From contig CANNFE010000003.1 in NCBI GenBank assembly GCA_947503775.1, forward strand, positions 260,356 through 324,355: DNA of 64,000 nucleotides. The letters are read 5' to 3'. The notes beneath the pieces are model-generated. The model did not search any database and was not told the DNA's origin. It saw only the letters and a program-made list of their open reading frames with translations. Shown piece after piece: positions 28,842-37,755 of this stretch. Numbering within the stretch: position 1 is the stretch's first letter; every line of letters begins with the position of its first letter. The stretch is from an uncultured Paracoccaceae bacterium. Its GTDB lineage: Bacteria > Pseudomonadota > Alphaproteobacteria > Rhodobacterales > Rhodobacteraceae. Both the position numbers and the translations under genes were made by a program.

Positions 28842-29705
28842 ATGTCCGGTACGCTCCTTTCCTTTGGTCACGGCTATTCGGCGCGCGCGCTGGACGCGCT
28901 TCTTCTGCCGCAGGGCTGGCGCGTCATCGGCACGACCCGGTCGGACGAGAGCGCGGCGCGTCTGCGCAAGAGGGGCGTCGAGCCGCTGATCTGGCCGGGA
29001 GAGGACGTGCAGCCGGCAATCGAGGCGGCAACGCATCTGTTGATTTCGGCTGCGCCGGGAGAGCATGGCGATCCGGTTCTGGCCGAGTTGCGGGACGTGA
29101 TCGCGGCGCGGGCAGCCAAGCTTGAGTGGGCCGGATACCTTTCGACGACCGGGGTCTATGGAGATCACGGCGGCGATTGGGTGGATGAAAGTGCCGCCCT
29201 GACCCCGGCGACCAAACGCGGCGAGATGCGGGTCGAAGCAGAAGCGGCCTGGGCCTCGATCCCTGATCTGCCGCTGCATGTCTTCCGGCTGGCCGGGATC
29301 TATGGTCCTGGACGGGGGCCTTTCTCCAAGGTGCGGGCGGGAACCGCGCGGCGGATCATCAAGGAAGGACAGGTCTTCTCGCGCATTCATGTGGAGGATA
29401 TCGCGCAGGTCTTGGCCGCTTCGATCGCGCAGCCGGATCCGGGCACGATCTATAACGTGTGCGATGACGATCCCGCGCCGCCGCAGGATGTCATCGCCCA
29501 TGCGGCTGAGCTGCTGGGAGTGCCTATCCCGCCTGCCATCCCGTTCGAGAAGGCGGATCTGTCGCCGATGGCACGCAGTTTCTACAGCGAGTCCAAGAAG
29601 GTGAGAAACGATCGCATCAAGACTGCGCTTGGCGTGCGTCTTCGCTATCCAAGCTATCGGGATGGGCTGGCCCATCTTCTGACGCTCGAGGCAGAACGCG
29701 CCTGA
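28842..29705 (+). CDS. SDR-like NAD(P)-binding protein (YeeZ type)
   Basis: A 287-aa extended-SDR relative with a Rossmann start LLSFGHGYSARALDALLLPQ (GxGxxA-type, here GHGYSA), a YLSTTGVYGDHGG segment near residue 97 resembling the TGVYG motif of YeeZ/UDP-sugar epimerase relatives, and LAGIYGPGRGPFS near 148. The catalytic YxxxK motif is not clear, so activity is uncertain; a dehydratase/epimerase-like or purely binding role is possible. Start is ATG 28842 with AGGA about nine bases upstream. Its 3' end overlaps the convergent membrane protein gene by 89 bp. Confidence 0.75.
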   Translation: MSGTLLSFGHGYSARALDALLLPQGWRVIGTTRSDESAARLRKRGVEPLIWPGEDVQPAIEAATHLLISAAPGEHGDPVLAELRDVIAARAAKLEWAGYLSTTGVYGDHGGDWVDESAALTPATKRGEMRVEAEAAWASIPDLPLHVFRLAGIYGPGRGPFSKVRAGTARRIIKEGQVFSRIHVEDIAQVLAASIAQPDPGTIYNVCDDDPAPPQDVIAHAAELLGVPIPPAIPFEKADLSPMARSFYSESKKVRNDRIKTALGVRLRYPSYRDGLAHLLTLEAERA

Positions 29706-30321
29706 TCGTCCAGGCGAGCCCGGTAAAGACCACGAGCAGAATCAGCGCAGAAATGATGTTCGTGACATAAAAGCTGAGGCGGTCCGGCAAAGTCAGATCG
29801 TTCAGGAACGGATAGGGCAAACCACTGGTCACGGATCCTGCGGGAACAGAATGCATGGGCTGCACCACGAATTCGGACCAAGCAAGGTAGACGGTTACGA
29901 TCCCGACGAGCCAAAGCGCAGATCCGGCAGGCCGGCGGAAGCTACGATGGATGAAAAGCGCATCGCAGATCTGAAGCGCAGGGCCGAGGGCATGAAGGTA
30001 ATAGTCGAGGTACCAGACCGCGCGGGTGCCATCGCGAGTGACGGAGGTGGGATCGTCGAAATAAAGCCTCCAGTAGAGGATCACGACCATCGCGTTGATA
30101 ACGGCAATCGCCGAGATGAAGCTGTCCCAGCGCCGTTCGCTGCGGGATTCCAGAAGCGCCATCATACGGCTTGCGCAGAAGAAGGATCCGATCAGCGCCC
30201 AGATCGTCAAATACCGAAGCGGTCCGAGCCCTTCGCCATAGTCGGAGAATAGAATCATGCGGATCACGTAGCCGCCCGCGAGCAGGAAAGTGATCCAGCG
30301 GTAGACCGTCACAAGATGCAT
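29617..30321 (-). CDS. Pr6Pr-like integral membrane protein
   Basis: A 234-aa protein with six hydrophobic segments. The third region VWYLDYYLHALGPALQICDALFIH near residue 102 and YPFLNDLTLPDRLSFY near 172 resemble the Pr6Pr/FAR-17a-AIG1-like membrane family, whose function is mostly unknown in bacteria. Start is ATG 30321 with AAGGAGAG eight bases upstream; the last 25 residues are charged and probably cytoplasmic. The 3' end overlaps the convergent SDR gene by 89 bp; that overlap is real, because both frames have strong starts. Confidence 0.72.
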   Translation of the reverse strand: MHLVTVYRWITFLLAGGYVIRMILFSDYGEGLGPLRYLTIWALIGSFFCASRMMALLESRSERRWDSFISAIAVINAMVVILYWRLYFDDPTSVTRDGTRAVWYLDYYLHALGPALQICDALFIHRSFRRPAGSALWLVGIVTVYLAWSEFVVQPMHSVPAGSVTSGLPYPFLNDLTLPDRLSFYVTNIISALILLVVFTGLAWTIRRVLPRASEDGPAHPDSLDSEDARQAQS

Positions 30322-30458
30322 TGTTCGGCTCTCCTTTCGGGTAGACTGCACAAAGCCGCCGATCCGCGTCCAGCCTCAATGCTGTGACCTTGCGTGACAC
30401 GCTTGCCAATGGTCGCATAGCCTACCATATCGGCTCAGATCCTAGCCTTGGGAGTGCC

Positions 30459-31232
30459 ATGACGTTTCGAGCCCGCATAGATGCCTTTCTCGACCGGGCG
30501 GATGTTCAGAACACGATTATCGCGATCATCGTGTTCAATGCGATCCTGCTCGGAATGGAGACGTCCCCGACGATCATGGGAACGGCGGGCGAGCTGATCT
30601 TCACGCTCGATCGGATCTGTCTGGGGATCTTTACGCTCGAGATTCTCGCCAAGATCTATGCGCGGGGCTTCAGGTTCTTCCGCTCGGGCTGGAACCTCTT
30701 TGACTTTTTCATCGTCGGGATCTCGCTTCTGCCGATGGCCGAAGGGATCTCGGTCCTGCGGGCGATGCGGATCCTACGACTGCTGCGCGTCATCTCTGTC
30801 GCGCCGCGGCTGAGGCGTGTGATCGAGGGGTTTCTGACAGCTCTGCCCGGGATGGCGTCGGTGTTCTTGCTGATGGCGATGATCTTTTACATCGGTGCGG
30901 TAATGTCCACGAAGCTTTACGGGCCGACCTTTCCCGACTGGTTCGGGAATTTGGGGCTGTCGGCTTATTCGCTGTTCCAGATCATGACGCTGGAAAGCTG
31001 GTCGATGGGGATCGTGCGGCCTGTGATGGAGGTGCATCCGGCGGCCTGGGCGTTCTTTGTGCCCTTCATCATGGTGACGACGTTCACGGTGGTGAACCTA
31101 ATCGTGGGTCTGATCGTCAACTCGATGCAGGACGCGCACCACGAAGAGGACATGGTCAAGACCGACGCATACCGCGACGAAGTGCTCGTGCGACTGGAGG
31201 CGATCGAAAAACGGCTGAACGAGCTGAGATAG
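30459..31232 (+). CDS. Bacterial voltage-gated sodium channel (NavBac)
   Basis: A 257-aa single-domain six-TM channel that assembles as a tetramer. The S4 voltage sensor carries regularly spaced arginines in RAMRILRLLRVISVAPRLRR near residue 100, and the pore loop has the selectivity filter TLESWSM near 176, identical to that of NavAb. S6 follows (FFVPFIMVTTFTVVNLIVGL) and a short cytoplasmic helix ends the protein. Start is ATG 30459 with GGAG five bases upstream. In other bacteria such channels affect motility and pH homeostasis; here it stands alone between two opposed genes. Confidence 0.93.
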   Translation: MTFRARIDAFLDRADVQNTIIAIIVFNAILLGMETSPTIMGTAGELIFTLDRICLGIFTLEILAKIYARGFRFFRSGWNLFDFFIVGISLLPMAEGISVLRAMRILRLLRVISVAPRLRRVIEGFLTALPGMASVFLLMAMIFYIGAVMSTKLYGPTFPDWFGNLGLSAYSLFQIMTLESWSMGIVRPVMEVHPAAWAFFVPFIMVTTFTVVNLIVGLIVNSMQDAHHEEDMVKTDAYRDEVLVRLEAIEKRLNELR

Positions 31233-31242
31233 GTCCCAGTCT

Positions 31243-33168
31243 TCAGGCCCGCTTTTCGAGCGTGGCGACGCCCAGCGTGTCGAGGACCTTCCGCTCGATA
31301 TCTTCGGAGTTCAAAGCGGCGATTTCGTACATGTCCCTCGGGCTGGCCTGATCGATGAAGATGTCGGGCAGCACCATGGAGCGGTAGATCAACCCCTGAT
31401 CGAAAATGCCTTCCTCGGCCAAAAGTTGGGCCACGTGGCTGCCGAAGCCGCCGATGGCGCCTTCCTCGATCGTAATGAGCGCTTCGTGATCGCTGGCCAG
31501 CTGCAGGATGAGATCCCGGTCGAGCGGTTTTGCGAAGCGGGCATCGGCGACTGTGGGCGTGATCCCTTTCTGGGCCAGCGCATCGCAGGCCTCGGACACT
31601 TCCTTGAGACGTGCGCCAAAACTGAGAAGGGCGACGCGGGAGCCTTCGCGCACGATGCGGCCTTTGCCGATCTCGAGCGGTTCGGGGGTTTCGGGCATTT
31701 CAACGCCGACGCCTTCGCCTCGCGGGAAGCGGAAGGCGATGGGACCGTCGTCGTGCTCTGCGGCGGTGGCGACCATGCGCACAAGCTCTGCCTCGTCGGC
31801 AGCGGCCATCACGACCATGCCAGGCAGATTGGCGAGATAGGCCACATCGAACGCCCCCGCATGGGTGGCGCCATCGGCGCCGACAAGACCGGCGCGGTCG
31901 ATGGCGAAGCGGACGGGAAGGCGTTGCAGGGCGACGTCGTGCACGACCTGATCATAGCCGCGTTGCAGGAAGGTTGAATAGATCGCGCAGAAGGGCCGCA
32001 TCCCGCCGGCAGCCAGGCCGGCAGAGAAGGTCACTCCATGCTGTTCGGCGATGCCGACATCGAAACAGCGCGAGGCGTAGCGGTCCATGAATTTGTTGAG
32101 GCCGGTCCCGTCGGGCATGGCGGCCGTTACGGCGCAGATGCGCGGATCCGTTTCGGCCAGATCGATAAGCGCTTTTGCGAAGACGCTCGTATAGGAGGGC
32201 GCATTTGAGGGCGCTTTCTTCTGCTCACCAGTGATGACGTCGAACTTGCCGACGCCGTGGCCCCGGTCGATGGCGTCTTCAGCGGGCTGGTAGCCTTTGC
32301 CCTTCTTGGTGATCGCATGGATCAGGATCGGGCCATCTGCCCGGACCTTGACGGTGCGTAGAACGGCGAGAAGCTGCTCCATATCGTGGCCATCGATGGG
32401 GCCGACATAGGAGAAGCCCAGCTCTTCGAAGAGCGTTCCGCCGAATGCGAAGCCCTTGACCATGTCTTTCGCCCGGCGCGCGCCTTGCTGAAAGGGTTCA
32501 GGCAGAAGGGAAACCGCGCCCTTGGCGGCGGCTTTGAGTTCCTGAAAGGGCTGCCCGGCATAAAGACGCGACAGATAGGACGACATCGCACCGACGGGAG
32601 GAGCAATCGACATCTCGTTGTCGTTCAGGATGACGATCAGGCGTTTACCGAGATGCCCGGCATTGTTCATCGCCTCGTAGGCCATGCCCGCGCTCATTGC
32701 GCCGTCGCCGATGACGGCGATGCAGTCGCCGATCCCATGCTCGGGGCGGCCGCCCAGATCGCGCGCGACGGCAAAGCCCAGCGATGCGCTGATCGAGGTC
32801 GAGCTATGGGCGGCGCCGAAGGGATCATAGGGGCTTTCGGAGCGTTTGGTGAAGCCGCTGAGCCCGTCCTTCTGGCGCAGGGTGCGGATCCGGTCACGTC
32901 GGCCGGTGAGGATCTTGTGGGGATAGCACTGATGGCTGACATCCCAGATGATCCGGTCGCGCGGCGCGTCGAAGACGGCATGGAGCGCGACGGTCAGTTC
33001 GACCACCCCCAGACCTGCGCCCAGATGCCCGCCCGTCTGGCTGACCGCGCTGATGGTTTCCGCGCGCACCTCGTGCGCCAGTCGCTCTAGCTCGGCATCG
33101 CTGAGCCGCTTCATGTCGGCGGGCACGTGAACGGTATCAAGCAGCGGAGTGTTCGGGCGGTCGGTCAT
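31243..33168 (-). CDS. dxs: 1-deoxy-D-xylulose-5-phosphate synthase
   Basis: First enzyme of the MEP isoprenoid pathway, TPP-dependent condensation of pyruvate and glyceraldehyde 3-phosphate. The 641-aa protein has the TPP-binding [18 protein letters not shown] near residue 150, [14 protein letters not shown] near 80 and the transketolase-like [21 protein letters not shown] near 423. It is the last gene of the HDAC-xseB-ispA-dxs run, 15 bp after ispA, so supply of precursor and of farnesyl-PP synthase is linked. Confidence 0.97.
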   Translation of the reverse strand: MTDRPNTPLLDTVHVPADMKRLSDAELERLAHEVRAETISAVSQTGGHLGAGLGVVELTVALHAVFDAPRDRIIWDVSHQCYPHKILTGRRDRIRTLRQKDGLSGFTKRSESPYDPFGAAHSSTSISASLGFAVARDLGGRPEHGIGDCIAVIGDGAMSAGMAYEAMNNAGHLGKRLIVILNDNEMSIAPPVGAMSSYLSRLYAGQPFQELKAAAKGAVSLLPEPFQQGARRAKDMVKGFAFGGTLFEELGFSYVGPIDGHDMEQLLAVLRTVKVRADGPILIHAITKKGKGYQPAEDAIDRGHGVGKFDVITGEQKKAPSNAPSYTSVFAKALIDLAETDPRICAVTAAMPDGTGLNKFMDRYASRCFDVGIAEQHGVTFSAGLAAGGMRPFCAIYSTFLQRGYDQVVHDVALQRLPVRFAIDRAGLVGADGATHAGAFDVAYLANLPGMVVMAAADEAELVRMVATAAEHDDGPIAFRFPRGEGVGVEMPETPEPLEIGKGRIVREGSRVALLSFGARLKEVSEACDALAQKGITPTVADARFAKPLDRDLILQLASDHEALITIEEGAIGGFGSHVAQLLAEEGIFDQGLIYRSMVLPDIFIDQASPRDMYEIAALNSEDIERKVLDTLGVATLEKRA

Positions 33169-33183
33169 GTTCTGGCCTTTGTC

Positions 33184-34083
33184 TTATCGGTCCCGGTTGA
33201 CGACGAAACGCGCCGCATCTTTGAGCGTATCGGCCCGGGTGCCATAGGAGCCTAGCGCATCACTGGCCTCTTCCACCAGTGCCGCGGCGCGGGCCTTTGC
33301 ACCATCCAGACCAAGAAGTGACACGAAAGTTGCCTTGCCCATCGCGGTGTCTTTGCCCACCGCCTTGCCCACGGACTGCGCGCTGCCTTCGACATCGAGA
33401 ATATCGTCAGCGATCTGGAAAGCGAGACCGAGGGCAGCACCGTAAGTGTCGAGCGGTTTGGGGTCTGCCTGGGCCATCAGCGCGCCTGCCGTCGCCGACC
33501 AGCGCAGGAGCGCGCCGGTCTTGCCCTGCTGGAGCTGCGTAACCTGCTTGAGGCTATAGGGGGCGGTTCGGGTCTCGGCGAGGATATCCATCCATTGGCC
33601 GCCGACCATTCCGCCGTGGCCCGCCGCCTTTGCGAGCGAGCGGACGAGCGCGATCTGACGCGTGGCAGGAGCGAGGGCGGGATCGCACAGAAGGTCGAAC
33701 GCCAGGGATTGAAGTGCATCGCCTGCCAGAACGGCTAGCGCTTCGGACCATTTTTTGTGGATGGTGGGTTTGCCCCGGCGCAGATCATCGTCATCCATGC
33801 AAGGCAGATCGTCGTGGATCAGGGAGTAGGCGTGCAGGCATTCGATAGCGAGCGCCGCTGGGCTGGCCGTTTCAGGTTCGATATCGTGCAGATGGGCGCT
33901 TTCCAGAACCAGAAAGCCGCGCAGCATCTTACCGCCATCAAGGGCGTAGTGCATCGCTTCGGTCAGATCGTCCTGACGCGGCAGCAGGGTTGTTTCGATC
34001 TGCGCTGCGATCCGGGACTGGGCACGGATCAGGGCGTCCGGGAAGGATGCGGCCTTGGGCGAGCGCATGGCGACGTCGCTCAT
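33184..34083 (-). CDS. ispA: Farnesyl/geranylgeranyl-type polyprenyl synthase
   Basis: Trans-isoprenyl diphosphate synthase, most likely making farnesyl-PP from IPP and DMAPP. At 299 aa, it has the first Asp-rich motif HDDLPCMDDDDLRRGKPT near residue 93 and the second FQIADDILDVEG near 231. The length and the residues before the first motif fit short-chain FPP synthase, though geranylgeranyl product cannot be excluded. It overlaps xseB by four bases and precedes dxs by 15 bp. Confidence 0.94.
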   Translation of the reverse strand: MSDVAMRSPKAASFPDALIRAQSRIAAQIETTLLPRQDDLTEAMHYALDGGKMLRGFLVLESAHLHDIEPETASPAALAIECLHAYSLIHDDLPCMDDDDLRRGKPTIHKKWSEALAVLAGDALQSLAFDLLCDPALAPATRQIALVRSLAKAAGHGGMVGGQWMDILAETRTAPYSLKQVTQLQQGKTGALLRWSATAGALMAQADPKPLDTYGAALGLAFQIADDILDVEGSAQSVGKAVGKDTAMGKATFVSLLGLDGAKARAAALVEEASDALGSYGTRADTLKDAARFVVNRDR

Positions 34084-34322
34084 TCAGCGTCGAGCGGCGC
34101 TGTTCCGGTTGGACGGCCATCCTCGCTGAGCGTGATCTTGGCGACCTTCTCCTCAGCTTCCTTGAGCTTGGTCTCGCAGCGCGCCTTGAGGGCAGCACCG
34201 CGTTCATAAAGCGCAATCGATTCCTCCAGGGGAACGCTGCCGCTTTCCAACTTTCCGACGACCTCTTCGAGCGCGCGCATGGCGTCTTCGAAGCTCATGG
34301 TCTGCACGTCCGGTTCGCTCAT
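34080..34322 (-). CDS. xseB: Exodeoxyribonuclease VII small subunit
   Basis: An 80-aa helical, acidic protein starting MSEPDVQTMSFEDAMRALEEVV with LESGSVPLEESIALYERGAAL, the XseB hallmark. It pairs with XseA to degrade single-stranded DNA; xseA is not in this window. It overlaps the HDAC gene upstream and ispA downstream by four bases each, the tight xseB-ispA-dxs order being common in proteobacteria. Confidence 0.95.
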   Translation of the reverse strand: MSEPDVQTMSFEDAMRALEEVVGKLESGSVPLEESIALYERGAALKARCETKLKEAEEKVAKITLSEDGRPTGTAPLDAE

Positions 34323-35245
34323 TCGCCTCGCTCCTTCAGCACTTCGACATGGGCGGCCGCACTGGCCGCCAGCGCCTCAAGGTCATAGCCGCCTTCCAGC
34401 GAGGACACCACACGTCCTTTGCAGAGCGTTTGCGCAAGATCGCAAAGACGTTTCGTGGCCCAGCGGAAATCCTCGACCTCGAAGGTCAGACCGGCCAGTG
34501 GATCGCTGCGATGCGCATCGAAGCCCGCCGAGATCATCAGAAGATCAGGTTTGAACGCTTCGATGCGGGGGATGACCTGCTGCTCCATCGCATCGCGAAA
34601 GGCCGTGCCGCCTGCGCCTTCGGCCAGAGGGACGTTCAGCACATTGTCATGGGCGCCCGTTTCATGCGGGAAGCCGGTGCCGGGATAGAGCGGCATCTGA
34701 TGGGTGGAGGCAAAGAGGATGCGGGCATCGTCTTCGACCAGATCTTGCGTGCCGTTGCCGTGATGGACGTCGAAATCGACGATCGCCACCCGGCTTAGCC
34801 CGTGATGGTCGAGGGCATGTTTCGCCCCGGCCGCGACGGAGCCGAAGAGGCAAAAGCCCATCGGTGTTTCCTTTTCGGCGTGGTGGCCCGGCGGACGGAC
34901 GGCGCAAAAGGCATTTGCGACCTCGCCGGAGAGAACCATATCGACGGCCTTGATGACCGCGCCGGCGGCGCGCCAGCCCGCCTCGAGCGAGCCGGGGGAC
35001 ATGAACGTGTCGGCGTCAAGCGCGATTGTCCCGTTGTCGGGGGCTGCGGCCCGGATCGCATCGATATGTGCCTGAGGATGCACGCGGAGCAGATCGTCTT
35101 CTGCTGCCATCGGCGCATCACGGCGCACCAGATCGAGCGGCTCGAGCGCGGCCATCACCGCCTTTAGACGATCCACGCGTTCGGCATGACCATCGGGTGT
35201 GACGTGGTTGAGGCACGCCTCATGAGAGATCAGCGCGGTGGCCAT
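34319..35245 (-). CDS. Histone deacetylase family (acetoin utilisation/HdaH-like) protein
   Basis: A 308-aa zinc-dependent deacetylase-fold protein. Conserved features are PPGHHAEKETPMGFCLF near residue 119, the metal-binding VDFDVHHGNGTQD near 156 (D-x-H) and ISAGFDAHRSDPL near 240. Bacterial members deacetylate acetylpolyamines, acetyl-CoA synthetase or other amides; the substrate here is not evident. It is the first gene of the xseB-ispA-dxs run, overlapping xseB by four bases, and lies 27 bp after the response regulator gene. Confidence 0.9.
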   Translation of the reverse strand: MATALISHEACLNHVTPDGHAERVDRLKAVMAALEPLDLVRRDAPMAAEDDLLRVHPQAHIDAIRAAAPDNGTIALDADTFMSPGSLEAGWRAAGAVIKAVDMVLSGEVANAFCAVRPPGHHAEKETPMGFCLFGSVAAGAKHALDHHGLSRVAIVDFDVHHGNGTQDLVEDDARILFASTHQMPLYPGTGFPHETGAHDNVLNVPLAEGAGGTAFRDAMEQQVIPRIEAFKPDLLMISAGFDAHRSDPLAGLTFEVEDFRWATKRLCDLAQTLCKGRVVSSLEGGYDLEALAASAAAHVEVLKERGE

Positions 35246-35272
35246 GGGTGGCTCCTTTAACGGGGAAGGCGG

Positions 35273-35968
35273 TCAGTCGGGGGCGAGCATATATCCCGCG
35301 CCGCGCACCGTCTGAAGATAGCGGGGCTGCTTGGGGTCAGCTTCGATCTTGCGGCGCAGGCGCGTGATCTGCACATCCACCGCGCGTTCCTGGGCCTGCC
35401 CGTCATCGCGGCCCAGCTCCTCGACCAGGCGTTCGCGGCTTAGCGCCTCACCGGGATTGCCCGAGAAGATGCGCATCAACTGGCTTTCCGTGGCCGTAAG
35501 TCGAACCGGGTCTTCACCGATCCACATCTCGCCGCGTTCGATGTCATAGCGGATGCCGCCCAGATGCAGGACTTTGGGCACTGCCTGATCGGGTTGGGTC
35601 GCGGGGACACGGCGCAGGATGGCGTTGATGCGCAAAAGGAGTTCTTTGGGTTCGAACGGTTTGGCGAGGTAGTCGTCCGCCCCCGCCTCCAGGCCATTGA
35701 TACGGTCCTCGGTCTCTCCCTTGGCGGTCAAGAGCAGAATAGGTGTGGCCATTTTCTCGCGTAGCGACCGGCAGAGAGACAGCCCATCCTCGCCCGGCAT
35801 CATGACATCGAGAACGATCAGATCGAATTCCAGACCGGACAGGATCCGGCGGGCATGATCGGAATTCCGGGCGGATGTGATTAGAAAACCGTTGCGCATC
35901 AAAAACTTCTGCAACAATCCCCGGATACGCTCATCGTCGTCGACGATCAGCAGATGCGCCTCATCCAT
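35273..35968 (-). CDS. petR: OmpR-family response regulator, PetR-like
   Basis: A 231-aa regulator with a receiver domain (LLIVDDDERIRGLLQKFL, phospho-acceptor Asp in LIVLDVMMPGEDG near residue 54, conserved Lys in DYLAKPFEP near 104) and a C-terminal winged-helix (RAVDVQITRLRRKIE, then LQTVRGAGYML). The gene overlaps the MarR gene by eight bases, the petP-petR arrangement known from Rhodobacter capsulatus, where both are required for cytochrome bc1 synthesis. No histidine kinase is beside it. The gene name is by context. Confidence 0.8.
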   Translation of the reverse strand: MDEAHLLIVDDDERIRGLLQKFLMRNGFLITSARNSDHARRILSGLEFDLIVLDVMMPGEDGLSLCRSLREKMATPILLLTAKGETEDRINGLEAGADDYLAKPFEPKELLLRINAILRRVPATQPDQAVPKVLHLGGIRYDIERGEMWIGEDPVRLTATESQLMRIFSGNPGEALSRERLVEELGRDDGQAQERAVDVQITRLRRKIEADPKQPRYLQTVRGAGYMLAPD

Positions 35969-36476
35969 CCTGTCCTCCCTCTTCGGTCAGCGCATCATAG
36001 CGCCGGCGCAGGTCACGATCCATCATCGCTTCGAGAACCTGTCTGAAGCCTGCAACAGCGTCGGGTCCGGCGGCGCGATAGGCTGTCCGCATCCGGTTGC
36101 GTTGTGCATCGCTGAGCTCGCGTTCCAGCGCCCGGCCATCGTCGGTCAGATGCAGGTGGCGCTCGCGTTTGTCACGGCGCCCGATCCGGCTTTCCACAAG
36201 ACCGTCAGCGACAAGCGTGCGCAGGACCCGGTTGAGCGATTGTTTGGTGACGCCCAGAATGCCAAGCAGATTGTTGACCGTCGTGCCGGGCGAGCGATGA
36301 ATAAAATGCAGAGCCCGGTGATGTGCGCGGCCATAGGATTTATCGGCCAGGATCCGGTCGGGATCGGCGGTAAAGCCGCGATAGGCAAAGAACATCGCCT
36401 CGATCCCCTGTCTGAGTTGTTCGTCTGTCAGGAAAAGAAGGCTTTGCCCTCCTGTCGTGCTTCCTGTGTCCGGCAT
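35961..36476 (-). CDS. petP: MarR-family regulator, PetP-like
   Basis: A 171-aa MarR-type winged-helix regulator: TDEQLRQGIEAMFFAYRGF at the N-terminus, a recognition region GVTKQSLNRVLRTLVADGLV near residues 78-97 and a wing ending RHLHLTDDGRALE near 112. It starts the petP-petR unit and faces ilvE across a 131-143 bp spacer that contains a perfect palindrome. In R. capsulatus PetP is needed with PetR for bc1 expression; a role here is inference from order and similarity. Confidence 0.78.
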   Translation of the reverse strand: MPDTGSTTGGQSLLFLTDEQLRQGIEAMFFAYRGFTADPDRILADKSYGRAHHRALHFIHRSPGTTVNNLLGILGVTKQSLNRVLRTLVADGLVESRIGRRDKRERHLHLTDDGRALERELSDAQRNRMRTAYRAAGPDAVAGFRQVLEAMMDRDLRRRYDALTEEGGQDG

Positions 36477-36558
36477 GGTCTTCCTCCGTCCTTCGAGCGG
36501 GAGAATAAGTCAGCGTTATTGACATTCCAAGACTCAACTGATAGCCAAAATCAGATTT

Positions 36559-36597
36559 TGCGCAATTTTATGTCCGATACGGACAGATATGCGCAAT
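36559..36597 (+). promoter_or_regulatory. Palindrome flanked by two TGCGCAAT repeats
   Basis: Between petP and ilvE, a perfect 15-base inverted repeat TGTCCGATACGGACA (36571-36585) is bracketed by identical TGCGCAAT copies at 36559-36566 and 36590-36597. It lies 22-34 bases upstream of the ilvE start region, where a repressor dimer would block transcription. PetP autoregulation or control of ilvE are candidates. Confidence 0.4.
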
Positions 36598-36619
36598 ATA
36601 GGAAAAGATGGAGGGCGTA

Positions 36620-37486
36620 ATGACGGGTTATGATGATCGCGACGGCAAGATCTGGATGGATGGACAGATTGTCGATTGGCGCTCGGCGAACGTACATATC
36701 CTGACCCATGCGATCCATTATGCCTCGTCGGTTTTTGAAGGGGAGCGGGCCTATGGCGGGACGATCTTCGAAAGTCGCAAACACACGGAGCGGCTGCATG
36801 CCTCCGCCAGATATATCGATTTCGAGATCCCCTATACCGTCGACGAGATCGAGGCGGCGAAACAGGAGGTTCTGGCCGTCAACGGCTTGACCGACGCCTA
36901 TGTCAGGGCCGTTGCTTGGCGCGGTGCGGGAGAGGATATGGGTGTCGCTTCGGCGCGCAACCCGGTGCGACTGGCCATCGCGGCTTGGGAATGGGGCGCC
37001 TATTACGGCGATGCCAAGCATAAAGGCGCCAAGCTCGATATCTCGAAATGGAAGCGGCCGTCGCCCGAGACGATCCCCTGTTTTGCCAAGGCGTCGGGGC
37101 TTTACATGATCTGCACGATGTCAAAGCACGCGGCTGAGGCGAAGGGATGTTCGGATGCGATGATGTTCGACTATCGCGGCTATATCGCCGAGGCGACGGG
37201 TGCGAACATCTTCTTCGTCAAGGATGGCGAGGTTCACACGCCGAAACCGGATTGCTTCCTCAACGGGATCACGCGGCAGACGGTGATCGGAATGCTCGAA
37301 GAGCGGCAGGTCCGTGTGCACGAGCGCCATATCATGCCGGAAGAGCTGGAGGGGTTCGAGCAGTGCTGGCTGACCGGCACCGCGGCCGAGGTCACGCCGG
37401 TCGGGCAGATCGGCGACTACAATTTCGAGGTCGGCCAGATGGCGCGCGACATCTCGGACAGCTACGAGACGCTTGTCAGAACCTAG
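36620..37486 (+). CDS. ilvE: Branched-chain amino acid aminotransferase
   Basis: PLP-dependent class IV aminotransferase that interconverts Leu/Ile/Val and their keto acids. The 288-aa protein has ALHYASSVFEGERAY-type sequence (here AIHYASSVFEGERAY) near residue 30, the PLP-lysine region CTMSKHAAEAKGCSDA near 158, and EATGANIFFVKDG plus DCFLNGITRQTVIGML near 190-225. I start at ATG 36620 (MTGYDDRDGK) because GGAGG precedes it by five bases; ATG 36608 adds four residues. It is divergent from petP. Confidence 0.93.
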   Translation: MTGYDDRDGKIWMDGQIVDWRSANVHILTHAIHYASSVFEGERAYGGTIFESRKHTERLHASARYIDFEIPYTVDEIEAAKQEVLAVNGLTDAYVRAVAWRGAGEDMGVASARNPVRLAIAAWEWGAYYGDAKHKGAKLDISKWKRPSPETIPCFAKASGLYMICTMSKHAAEAKGCSDAMMFDYRGYIAEATGANIFFVKDGEVHTPKPDCFLNGITRQTVIGMLEERQVRVHERHIMPEELEGFEQCWLTGTAAEVTPVGQIGDYNFEVGQMARDISDSYETLVRT

Positions 37487-37677
37487 ATGTTACTGGTCTC
37501 TCGGCGGGCGATTGCGAGAAACCGCTTCATCCGGAGCGTTTCGCTGAGATGCCGCGGCTTACGGCGGATCAATTGCGTGGCCGGATGGGCCGCGCGGCGA
37601 TGCGCCTGCTGAAGAAAGTGACGGGTCCGCTGTCCGGCGCGGGCTTCGTGGCCCCTGTCGACGATGTGGCGGGTCAT
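37483..37677 (-). CDS. Possible 64-aa basic microprotein
   Basis: An Arg/His-rich open frame (MTRHIVDRGHEARAGQRTR start) of 64 codons in the spacer between ilvE and the EamA gene. It has GGGAG eight bases upstream and high GC at third positions, but I recognise no family, and the opposite strand is also open over 55 codons (37549-37716). Either could be chance in GC-rich DNA. Confidence 0.22.
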   Translation of the reverse strand: MTRHIVDRGHEARAGQRTRHFLQQAHRRAAHPATQLIRRKPRHLSETLRMKRFLAIARRETSNI

Positions 37678-37755
37678 GTGATGGCTCCCTTTCGCTGTTG
37701 GCAGGGCGCAGCATAGCAGATTCGCCGATCTTTCGCAGATATTGGGCGTTTGCGC

